Assembly (NCBI GenBank): GCA_913049755.1
Contig: CAJWXO010000023.1
Span: forward strand, 1-14,047
Length of the DNA stretch: 14,047 nt
DNA from: an uncultured Cryomorphaceae bacterium
GTDB lineage: Bacteria; Bacteroidota; Bacteroidia; Flavobacteriales; Schleiferiaceae
Direction of reading: 5' to 3'
Positions 1-6,000 of this stretch are shown here, one piece after another. The notes under the pieces were generated by a model, which had not been told where the DNA came from, made no database searches, and worked only from the letters and a program-made list of their open reading frames with translations. Position 1 is the first letter of the stretch, and every line of letters begins with the position of its first letter. Made by a program: the position numbers and the translations under genes.

Positions 1-493
1 CATTATAATCTGCAGCTTGAAGAAGTCTAGTTAGAATACTCTCTACATCTTCGCCAACATAACCTGCCTCTGTTAAAATAGTAGCATCTACGATCGCAAA
101 AGGCACATTAAGGATTCTAGCAATAGTTCGAGCTAGTAATGTTTTACCTGTTCCTGTCTCTCCTACTAGGATGACATTCGATTTCTCGATTTCGAAATCA
201 TCGACTTTTCCTTTTAGTACTCGCTTATAGTGATTGTAAACAGCAACACTCAAATGTCTTTTTGCATCCTCTTGGCCTATTACATACTTATCCAAATGAG
301 CACATATTTCTTTAGGCTTTGGAGACTTAAGAATTTCCTCCTTTTCAATTGTTGTTTCTCTACCCTCTTCAAGAACAATTTCATGAGCTTGCTCTATACA
401 AGATTCACATATATGAGCATCGAGACCAGCTATTAAAAGGCCAGCATCAGACTTTGGCCTACCGCAGAAAGAACATTGAGAAACATCTGCCAT
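1..493 (-). CDS. clpX: ClpX, ATP-dependent Clp protease unfoldase subunit (N-terminal part, cut by window edge)
   Basis: ClpX is the AAA+ unfoldase that recognises tagged or native substrates and threads them into the ClpP chamber in the cytosol. Translating from the ATG at 493..491 gives 164 codons before the window ends, so the C-terminal part (Walker B, sensors, ClpP-contact loop) is not visible. The N-terminal zinc-binding domain is intact with Cys7, Cys10, Cys29 and Cys32 (CSFC and CESC). The conserved DKYVIGQ segment follows at about 68-74. Walker A GETGTGKT is at 111-118, and the pore-loop motif GYVG is at 144-147 inside [11 protein letters not shown]. The start codon shares one base with the clpP stop codon (TGATG), which indicates translational coupling and fits the known partnership. 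The zinc-finger start and domain order leave little doubt about identity. Confidence 0.97.
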   Translation of the reverse strand, partial: MADVSQCSFCGRPKSDAGLLIAGLDAHICESCIEQAHEIVLEEGRETTIEKEEILKSPKPKEICAHLDKYVIGQEDAKRHLSVAVYNHYKRVLKGKVDDFEIEKSNVILVGETGTGKTLLARTIARILNVPFAIVDATILTEAGYVGEDVESILTRLLQAADYN

Positions 494-1164
494 CAGGTGG
501 TCCTTTTACCTTCAAGAATTTCATCAATCATGCCATATTCTTTGGCTTGGCTGGATGTCATCCAATAGTCTCTATCTGAATCGATTTCTACCTTATCAAA
601 CGGCTGACCCGAGTGGCTGGCTATAATGTCATATAATTCCTTTTTCAGCTTTAAAATTTCCTGTAGAGTGATTTCCATGTCACTTGCTTGACCTTGAGCC
701 CCACCCATTGGTTGATGTATCATCACCCTTGAGTGCTTTAATGCAGATCGCTTCCCTTTTGCTCCTGCGCACAAAAGAACAGCCCCCATAGACGCTGCCA
801 TTCCTGTACATATTGTAGCAACATCAGGAGTGACAACTTGCATAGTGTCATAAATCCCTAGTCCCGCATGAACAGATCCACCAGGACTATTCATATAAAT
901 TTGAATATCTTTTTTACTATCCGCCGATTCCAAAAAAAGAAGTTGTGCCTGAACAATATTCGCAACCTGGTCATTAATGCCTGTGCCTAAAAATATTATA
1001 CGGTCCATCATCAATCGTGAGAAAACATCCATTTGAGCCACGTTCAAAGAACGCTCTTCAATAATATAAGGTGTTAATGAACTCTGCACATAGTCCTGCA
1101 AATGCATGCTGTTTATGCCTTTGTCAAGAGTTGCAAACTTGCTAAATTCTTTTCCTAAATCCAT
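493..1164 (-). CDS. clpP: ClpP, ATP-dependent Clp protease proteolytic subunit
   Basis: This is the serine peptidase that forms the tetradecameric proteolytic barrel docked by ClpX. The protein has 223 residues, slightly longer at the N-terminus than E. coli ClpP. The catalytic triad is complete: Ser125 in GMAASMGA, His150 in MIHQPMGG and Asp199 in DSDRDYW. The Ser-His and His-Asp spacings of 25 and 49 residues match E. coli ClpP. The oxyanion/substrate-binding strand NSPGGSV is at 92-98. The ATG at 1164 is used because it lies 11 nt after the tig stop and keeps the conserved N-terminal part. Met20 is a possible alternative or a processing region. The stop overlaps the clpX start by one base. 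Location is cytosolic, co-transcribed with tig and clpX. Confidence 0.97.
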   Translation of the reverse strand: MDLGKEFSKFATLDKGINSMHLQDYVQSSLTPYIIEERSLNVAQMDVFSRLMMDRIIFLGTGINDQVANIVQAQLLFLESADSKKDIQIYMNSPGGSVHAGLGIYDTMQVVTPDVATICTGMAASMGAVLLCAGAKGKRSALKHSRVMIHQPMGGAQGQASDMEITLQEILKLKKELYDIIASHSGQPFDKVEIDSDRDYWMTSSQAKEYGMIDEILEGKRTT

Positions 1165-1175
1165 ATTAATCTCTT

Positions 1176-2519
1176 TTATTTTTTACCTTTTTTTACCAAT
1201 TTAAGGAAATTAGCATATGTAATGTCCACTAACTTCAAAGAAAAAGACTCTTTGAAAAATTCTAACATTTTATCTTGAAGAAGTTGCTCGGAAAGCTGTT
1301 CTGCTTGCTCGCGATTTTCTAAAACATTCAATGCTAATTTTTCAACTTCTTGATCATCCATCATTTGCCCATATTGAGACATTCTTGACTTGACCATCTT
1401 TACAGCAAAAGCCACTAATTCTTCCTTCTCAACATGAAGATGATGTTCTCTTTGCAACTTACCTTCGATTAATTGCCAACGCATTGCCTTTTCAGTCTGT
1501 GGCCATTGCTCATCAATCTCTGCGATGATTGGAGGGTTTTCTCCCTGTTGGCTAATCCATTTCTTCATGAAATCCTTTGGGAGATTCATCTTTGTTTTCA
1601 TAAGATGATCTGTTACGGTATTAAAAAAATGAATATCACAATCTCGTTTATATAATCCCTCTATATCCTCTCGGATCTTACTACGGAACTCGTCTTCGGT
1701 ATTTATTGAATCTTGGCCAAAAACCTTATCAAATAAATCTTTCTCAATAGTCGCAGGCTCAACATGATAGATTGTCTTCAAATTAAGTTTAAATAAACCT
1801 ATTGTCGCTCCTTTTTCATCTTCAGTCAATCCCAAAAGTTGTAAAAGATCAAAATCATCTTCAAATGATTTGGAAGCACTGAATAAAATTGCATCCCCTT
1901 TTTTTAATAGCAGTGCAGATTTCTTTAATCTTCTGTCCGATATAGATTTCACACCAAGTCGTCCCTCTTTTACTAAACCATTCTCCAAAGTATTCCCTCG
2001 CTTATCTACTTCAACAAAGTCACCAAACAAAACATCCTGTTCTCCGACTATTTCAACCTCACTCATTTTTCCAAATCGATTCTGAAGATTGGACATTTCT
2101 TCATCGATTGTACTTTGCTCGATCTTAATTTGATTATAAGGAAGTTTAGTCTTCTCACTTATATCCAAATTAAATTGCGGAGCTACACCAATTTCAAATT
2201 CTACCTGAAACTTAGTATTTGAAAAATCAACAGTATTTGGTATTGGCAATGGCTGTCCTAAAATTTCCAATTTTTCACTATCGAGATAATTGAAAAGACC
2301 ATCTTGTAGCAATTTATTTACTTCATCAGTTCGAACTGATGCCTCATATTGCTTCTTTATCATGCCCATAGGAGCCATTCCAATTCTAAACCCTGGAATA
2401 TTTGCGCGTTTGCGGTAATCTAATAGAGCCTTTTCAACTTTCCCGGCAAAATCACTTTGCTCGATTTCTACTGTCAAAACACCATTGTTTTGTGAGTCAA
2501 TATTATGAGAAACGTTCAT
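1176..2519 (-). CDS. tig: Trigger factor, ribosome-associated chaperone
   Basis: Trigger factor binds the ribosome exit tunnel and shields nascent chains. The 447-residue length is normal for the family. The N-terminal ribosome-binding domain covers about 1-130, and its signature loop is GFRIGMAP at 43-50 (consensus GFRxGKxP, with the usual Lys replaced by Met here). A divergent PPIase-like middle domain follows at about 150-250 (starting near DVLFGDFVEV). The C-terminal helical chaperone arms run from about 260 to the lysine-rich end KKGKK. The start MNVSHNID matches the canonical start of the family. The ATG has no clear Shine-Dalgarno, only A-rich sequence upstream, as is usual in Bacteroidota. 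It is the first gene of tig-clpP-clpX and has a good -7 box about 30 nt upstream. Confidence 0.95.
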   Translation of the reverse strand: MNVSHNIDSQNNGVLTVEIEQSDFAGKVEKALLDYRKRANIPGFRIGMAPMGMIKKQYEASVRTDEVNKLLQDGLFNYLDSEKLEILGQPLPIPNTVDFSNTKFQVEFEIGVAPQFNLDISEKTKLPYNQIKIEQSTIDEEMSNLQNRFGKMSEVEIVGEQDVLFGDFVEVDKRGNTLENGLVKEGRLGVKSISDRRLKKSALLLKKGDAILFSASKSFEDDFDLLQLLGLTEDEKGATIGLFKLNLKTIYHVEPATIEKDLFDKVFGQDSINTEDEFRSKIREDIEGLYKRDCDIHFFNTVTDHLMKTKMNLPKDFMKKWISQQGENPPIIAEIDEQWPQTEKAMRWQLIEGKLQREHHLHVEKEELVAFAVKMVKSRMSQYGQMMDDQEVEKLALNVLENREQAEQLSEQLLQDKMLEFFKESFSLKLVDITYANFLKLVKKGKK

Positions 2520-2547
2520 ATTTTTTTGTCTTATTTAAAAGGGAATG

Positions 2548-2555
2548 CAAAGGTA
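2548..2555 (-). promoter_or_regulatory. Putative sigma-A -7 box (TACCTTTG) for tig-clpP-clpX
   Basis: On the minus strand this reads TACCTTTG, an exact match to the Bacteroidota primary-sigma -7 consensus TAnnTTTG. It is 28 nt upstream of the tig ATG, predicting a short leader of roughly 20-25 nt. No clear TTG -33 element sits at the expected distance; instead an inverted repeat begins 16 nt upstream of the box. The assignment rests on the motif match and its position between a terminator and a gene start. Confidence 0.6.
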
Positions 2556-2571
2556 CGATAGATAATGCACG

Positions 2572-2616
2572 TAACATTGAATCTATAATGTTACAGCACA
2601 AATAGATTCAATGTTA
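2572..2616. repeat. 15-bp-arm inverted repeat immediately upstream of the tig promoter
   Basis: Perfect arms TAACATTGAATCTAT (2572-2586) and ATAGATTCAATGTTA (2602-2616) flank a 15-nt spacer. A third partial copy, AATGTTAC at 2587-2594 inside the spacer, can pair with GTAACATT at 2571-2578 and so forms a smaller alternative hairpin. The element covers roughly -25 to -70 relative to the predicted tig start site and abuts the terminator hairpin without a gap. It could be an operator or activator site, or a secondary hairpin. Confidence 0.6.
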
Positions 2617-2672
2617 AAATTTTTTAAACAAAAACAGCTCCTTTTAGGGAGCTGTTTTTGTTTAAAAAATTT
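2617..2672. terminator. Strong hairpin terminator between the envelope gene and tig
   Basis: Arms of 25 bp (2617-2641 and 2648-2672) pair perfectly around the 6-nt loop TTTTAG. The inner stem AACAGCTCC/GGAGCTGTT is GC-richer, and the outer stem is A/T tracts, giving U-runs on either strand. It starts 12 nt after the stop codon of the minus-strand gene 2685-3437, so it should end that transcript. It is symmetrical and could act in both directions, although no plus-strand gene was found. Confidence 0.9.
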
Positions 2673-2684
2673 CAGTCTATTTTT

Positions 2685-3437
2685 TTATAACTCGCCTAGA
2701 GGAATTGAGTAATTAATCATAACTCCTAACCCTGCATAAGCCGAGTAATCTAGGCCAACATATAATCCTTTGAAAACATCATATGATACACCGATAAATT
2801 TTCTGCCAGTTCCAATAACGCCGTCATCAGCACCTGAGGCGAGGAAAAACCCTTTTGGGCCAAATAAATCCATTGCTGCTGCAATTCTTAGTTTATTGAT
2901 ACGATAGGTTGGCCCCAAAGTAAATCTAGCATAATTATCCACCAATTCGCCGTCATTATCTACATATGGTCCATTTGTAGCTGCTCCTCTCTCATAGAGA
3001 AGAATTACTCCAAATCCAGAAAATAAATTGTCAGCGCCAACAGAAAATCTCAATGGCATTGCGATGTTATCTTTTGCAATATCCTGATGGGTAGGAAGAA
3101 TACCAAGACCGATTACAAGAGCTGGCCCTGAAGGGTCAATTGCTTCTTTTACATCAGGATTTTCAGGCGCGTCAGCATCAGCCGTCGTCGATTCAATATT
3201 TTCATCTTCTACAGCATTATTTAGATCGTCGAGCGCATTCGGAGCGTCAGTATCGCCATCCTCTGATGGATCATCGGCAGTCATTGGCATTCCAGCAGCC
3301 TCGAGAGCTTCTAAAGCTTGACTAGAGTCAGCAGTGTCAGAAACAGCAGCAACAGAATCAGTTGTTAAAGTTGTGACTTCTTGACTGTAAGAAACAAATG
3401 AAACTGATAAGAAAATGTAAACAAATAATTTTTTCAT
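2685..3437 (-). CDS. Secreted protein with acidic linker and C-terminal beta-barrel-like domain (unknown function)
   Basis: I do not recognise a named family. The 250-residue product begins with a clear signal peptide (MKKLFVYIFLSVSFVSYS, cleavage near residue 18-19). Residues 20-96 are low-complexity and strongly acidic: 22 Asp/Glu and no Lys or Arg in 77 residues. From about 105 to the end the sequence is beta-rich, with alternating hydrophobic and aromatic strands separated by Gly/Asn/Asp turns (for example LYERGAATNGP and ARFTLGPTYRI). This resembles a small outer-membrane barrel, although the last residue is Leu rather than the usual Phe. Its ATG is 36 nt after the preceding gene's stop, and a possible -7 box lies in that gap, so it may be a separate unit or the last gene of the operon. 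The strong terminator follows directly. Confidence 0.8.
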   Translation of the reverse strand: MKKLFVYIFLSVSFVSYSQEVTTLTTDSVAAVSDTADSSQALEALEAAGMPMTADDPSEDGDTDAPNALDDLNNAVEDENIESTTADADAPENPDVKEAIDPSGPALVIGLGILPTHQDIAKDNIAMPLRFSVGADNLFSGFGVILLYERGAATNGPYVDNDGELVDNYARFTLGPTYRINKLRIAAAMDLFGPKGFFLASGADDGVIGTGRKFIGVSYDVFKGLYVGLDYSAYAGLGVMINYSIPLGEL

Positions 3438-3454
3438 AGCATTTTAATTTAAAC

Positions 3455-3462
3455 CAAAAGTA
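3455..3462 (-). promoter_or_regulatory. Possible -7 box (TACTTTTG) for the 2685-3437 gene
   Basis: The minus strand reads TACTTTTG, matching TAnnTTTG, 17 nt upstream of the ATG and inside the 36-nt gap after the preceding gene. No TTG -33 element is found at 19-21 nt; the nearest TTG is about 31 nt upstream. In AT-rich DNA such a match can occur by chance. It would place the start site about 10 nt from the ATG, giving a very short leader. Confidence 0.35.
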
Positions 3463-3473
3463 ATTGAAAAAAT

Positions 3474-4208
3474 TTATCCTTTCGATAATTTTGCAAAACT
3501 TAATTCCCCGTTAATATACTTATAAGTCCAGGACACTCCGCCTTTTGATTTAACGAAGTTCCTAAAAGATCGATAATTTTCAATATTACTACGTCGGATG
3601 ATATAAGTTCTTACCGGATCATCCTTGTCAGAAAGGACTAGCAATAGCCACAAACAAAAAAGCTTATCACTTGTGATTGACTTGTGGAGTGTAAGCTTGC
3701 TCTTGTTTTTTAACAAAAAATATCCAGCAGAAAGTAATTTCTGCATTCCTGAATTTTTGATATTTAAATCAGAGATAACTGCTGGCATTCCGTATTTATC
3801 AAAATAAACCTCTGCATTTTCAACTAATTCCACATATTTCAACTTTGAACTTGGTAGGAATTTTCGATAAACAAAAGTCCTTAAATCTTGAAAGCTAAAA
3901 TTGAGTAAGTGCTCTACTAAATCAACTGGGTTATCTAATACAGACAATTTTGATTTAAAAATATCGCGCTCCTCTAGTTCAGCCGATTCCATTTTTAACA
4001 ACTCTTTCCAAAAACCATCAAATGAGGTTTTAGAAGAGTTAAACTCCTTAAAAATAATTTTCAGGGTTTCAGTATGCTTTTTTCTAAACTCTGAAGGTTC
4101 CGAAAGAACGAATAAAACATATCGATTAAATTCATCCGCTTCCTTCAATTTAGATAACGATACAGTGTGCAAACTGTAATATTGGTCAAGTATGTATTTG
4201 TAATTCAT
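3474..4208 (-). CDS. Hypothetical cytosolic, probably helical protein (unknown function)
   Basis: This 244-residue protein is not recognised. It has no signal peptide or lipobox. It is rich in Lys, Leu, Phe and Ser, with long stretches that look alpha-helical. One hydrophobic patch (LFCLWLLLVLS, about 183-193) is too short and isolated to call a membrane segment with confidence. No catalytic motif is visible. The ATG at 4208 lies 5 nt after the stop of the upstream secreted-protein gene, so it is almost certainly in the same operon. It is the only gene of the cluster whose product appears to stay in the cytoplasm, which makes a role as a chaperone, regulator or assembly factor for the envelope proteins conceivable but unproven. 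Confidence 0.8.
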   Translation of the reverse strand: MNYKYILDQYYSLHTVSLSKLKEADEFNRYVLFVLSEPSEFRKKHTETLKIIFKEFNSSKTSFDGFWKELLKMESAELEERDIFKSKLSVLDNPVDLVEHLLNFSFQDLRTFVYRKFLPSSKLKYVELVENAEVYFDKYGMPAVISDLNIKNSGMQKLLSAGYFLLKNKSKLTLHKSITSDKLFCLWLLLVLSDKDDPVRTYIIRRSNIENYRSFRNFVKSKGGVSWTYKYINGELSFAKLSKG

Positions 4209-4213
4209 CGAAA

Positions 4214-4678
4214 TCAGTGAAAAAAATATTTTTTACGCTTATGAAATTTTTTGGGGAGGGCTAGTATTTTTTTGTTTTTATCCATAGTCTTTAAAAGACC
4301 AATTAAGTTCCTTCTGCTAAAGTACTGGTTTCCTTTACTATCCATGTAGATCTTTGTGGGGTAATCATACATCAATGCCTCTTGGCCTTGAAAAAAAATT
4401 GGTTGATCATCTTTGAAACATCTGTATCGAAAGCAAAGAAGGTAATTGTAAAAAGCATCTAGGACTTTCTGAGTACGTATAAAAACTACAAAGTTTTCGG
4501 CACTGTCGGGATTCACTCGTAAAACGAATAAATCCATTTTCCTATCTAAAGAACCTCTTATTTCAAAATCAAAATTATTATTAGCTTTCACAGAGCTCAA
4601 GCTCTCCATAATAACTTGAGAAGATATTTGATGGCTCAGGCAGGAAAGTAAGAGAAGGCTAAAAATCTTTTTCAACAT
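4214..4678 (-). CDS. Small secreted basic protein (unknown function)
   Basis: The 154-residue product has a typical signal peptide (MLKKIFSLLLLSCLSHQISS, cleavage near residue 20-21), so it is predicted to be periplasmic or surface-exposed. No known domain is recognised. The mature part has mixed alpha/beta character, a Cys pair (Cys82, Cys87) and a strongly basic, aromatic C-terminus (KKFHKRKKYFFH). There is no T9SS C-terminal signal and no lipobox. The ATG lies inside the 3' end of the upstream barrel gene (20-nt overlap). The next Met is at residue 23-24, so only the upstream start preserves the signal peptide. The arrangement implies translational coupling with the neighbouring envelope genes. 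Confidence 0.8.
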   Translation of the reverse strand: MLKKIFSLLLLSCLSHQISSQVIMESLSSVKANNNFDFEIRGSLDRKMDLFVLRVNPDSAENFVVFIRTQKVLDAFYNYLLCFRYRCFKDDQPIFFQGQEALMYDYPTKIYMDSKGNQYFSRRNLIGLLKTMDKNKKILALPKKFHKRKKYFFH

Positions 4679-5996
4679 ATTTTCCGAAACTCAAACCTAT
4701 AAATACATTCGCTCCTGAAAATCCCTCCAGAACACTAATCCCCCCATTGAACCTGGGAATATTTAATGGATTATTGAATCCAATTGAGAATCGTGAATAT
4801 GGACTAAAAAGGATTTTTGCGGCTAGATTTAGATCAATAATATTATAATTCATCCACCAATTAATCCCATATCCAATATGTAATATTTTGTTCGGTTTAT
4901 TATAGACAAATCCCGTCAGTGTGTAGTCTTGTCGATTAGGATGCCAAGTGACATTATTAGAAACTATTAATTTTGATTGACTATTTAATCGAGTCGTAAA
5001 ATATACTTTCATCGAAGTAGGTGCGGAAATTATATACTCGCTATCTTCAGAGCTAACTACGGGAAGAAAACTATTTGCATCATAATTTACTATGTCACTA
5101 ACAACACTCGACATACTATCAATACCAATTACATAATCCGCGCCTGAAAATGAGGCGTCACCAGACCAAGTTTGACGTGTAATAGGTCCAAAATTTCTAT
5201 TCAGCCAGACATTCTTAAAACTCATGCCGAATCTGAAATATTCTTTTAACTGCTGTTCGAATCCAATATCAATACTTAATCTTCCTTTTGAACTTATCAG
5301 GGGGACTCCTGAGATGTCACCTAAGAGTAGCTGGGGATAATATTGAAACCCGTAAGACTGCAATCCAGCTTTATACTTAAGCCCAATGTAATTTGTATCA
5401 GCAGTGCTCACTCGCCTAAAATTAAATTCATCTGTCTCAAAAGATGTTCCTATTATTAAACTATTATAATTCACTCTCAAGCCAACAGAATTTTTCCCAA
5501 GTTTCTTTGATATTCCAAAAAATACACTAGAATATAAATCAGCACGCGCATTTACTCCATCATTGATATTTAGATAACTACCTTCACTATTGACTGGAAA
5601 TCCGACCGTTGCTATTTGAATCAAATTTCGATCAACACTTAAATCCCCGACTTGCCTTAATCCTATCCCAAATACACTGTGGTAATTTTTTTTTCCGATC
5701 GTAACAGCAAATAAATTAGAGGTAAGGTTGTCTCGGAGTATAATGTAATCCCGATTTTGAGATAGACGCCTCAAGTTATCAGTTTGATTGCCTTTTAAAA
5801 GATCCCCGGCAGTAAAATTCAAATTTACTCCCAAATCTAAAACTCCTACTTCCACCGCGAAAATTGGTTGATCAATAGCCGCTGGATAGCTCCCAAATCG
5901 CATTGAAGGCGATAAATATTCACCTGATGCATTTTGACAATATCCATTTTCAGGATTAATTATCAAGACAAATAATAGAAGCATTAAAATTCTCAT
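4659..5996 (-). CDS. Putative outer-membrane beta-barrel protein (DUF5723-like)
   Basis: This 445-residue protein has a signal peptide (hydrophobic core MLLLFVLIIN, likely cleavage around residue 20-21). The rest is repeated amphipathic strands separated by Asn/Gly/Asp turns, and the last residue is Phe, as in many outer-membrane barrels. Features such as the N-terminal SPSMRFGSYP segment, GVNLNFTAGD and the strand-rich C-terminus (FIGLSFGKYV) suggest the Bacteroidota DUF5723-type barrels found beside T9SS or lipoprotein genes. That assignment is from general resemblance, not from a search. The ATG is 4 nt after the stop of the lipoprotein gene, and the 3' end overlaps the next gene by 20 nt. 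Pairing with the upstream lipoprotein suggests that the two products may form a complex in the outer membrane. Confidence 0.8.
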   Translation of the reverse strand: MRILMLLLFVLIINPENGYCQNASGEYLSPSMRFGSYPAAIDQPIFAVEVGVLDLGVNLNFTAGDLLKGNQTDNLRRLSQNRDYIILRDNLTSNLFAVTIGKKNYHSVFGIGLRQVGDLSVDRNLIQIATVGFPVNSEGSYLNINDGVNARADLYSSVFFGISKKLGKNSVGLRVNYNSLIIGTSFETDEFNFRRVSTADTNYIGLKYKAGLQSYGFQYYPQLLLGDISGVPLISSKGRLSIDIGFEQQLKEYFRFGMSFKNVWLNRNFGPITRQTWSGDASFSGADYVIGIDSMSSVVSDIVNYDANSFLPVVSSEDSEYIISAPTSMKVYFTTRLNSQSKLIVSNNVTWHPNRQDYTLTGFVYNKPNKILHIGYGINWWMNYNIIDLNLAAKILFSPYSRFSIGFNNPLNIPRFNGGISVLEGFSGANVFIGLSFGKYVEKDF

Positions 5997-6000
5997 AGCA

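Noticed and set aside
230..579. Plus-strand open frames of 68 and 76 codons over clpX and clpP
   Set aside because: They lie antisense to highly conserved coding sequence and have no domain, signal or promoter of their own.
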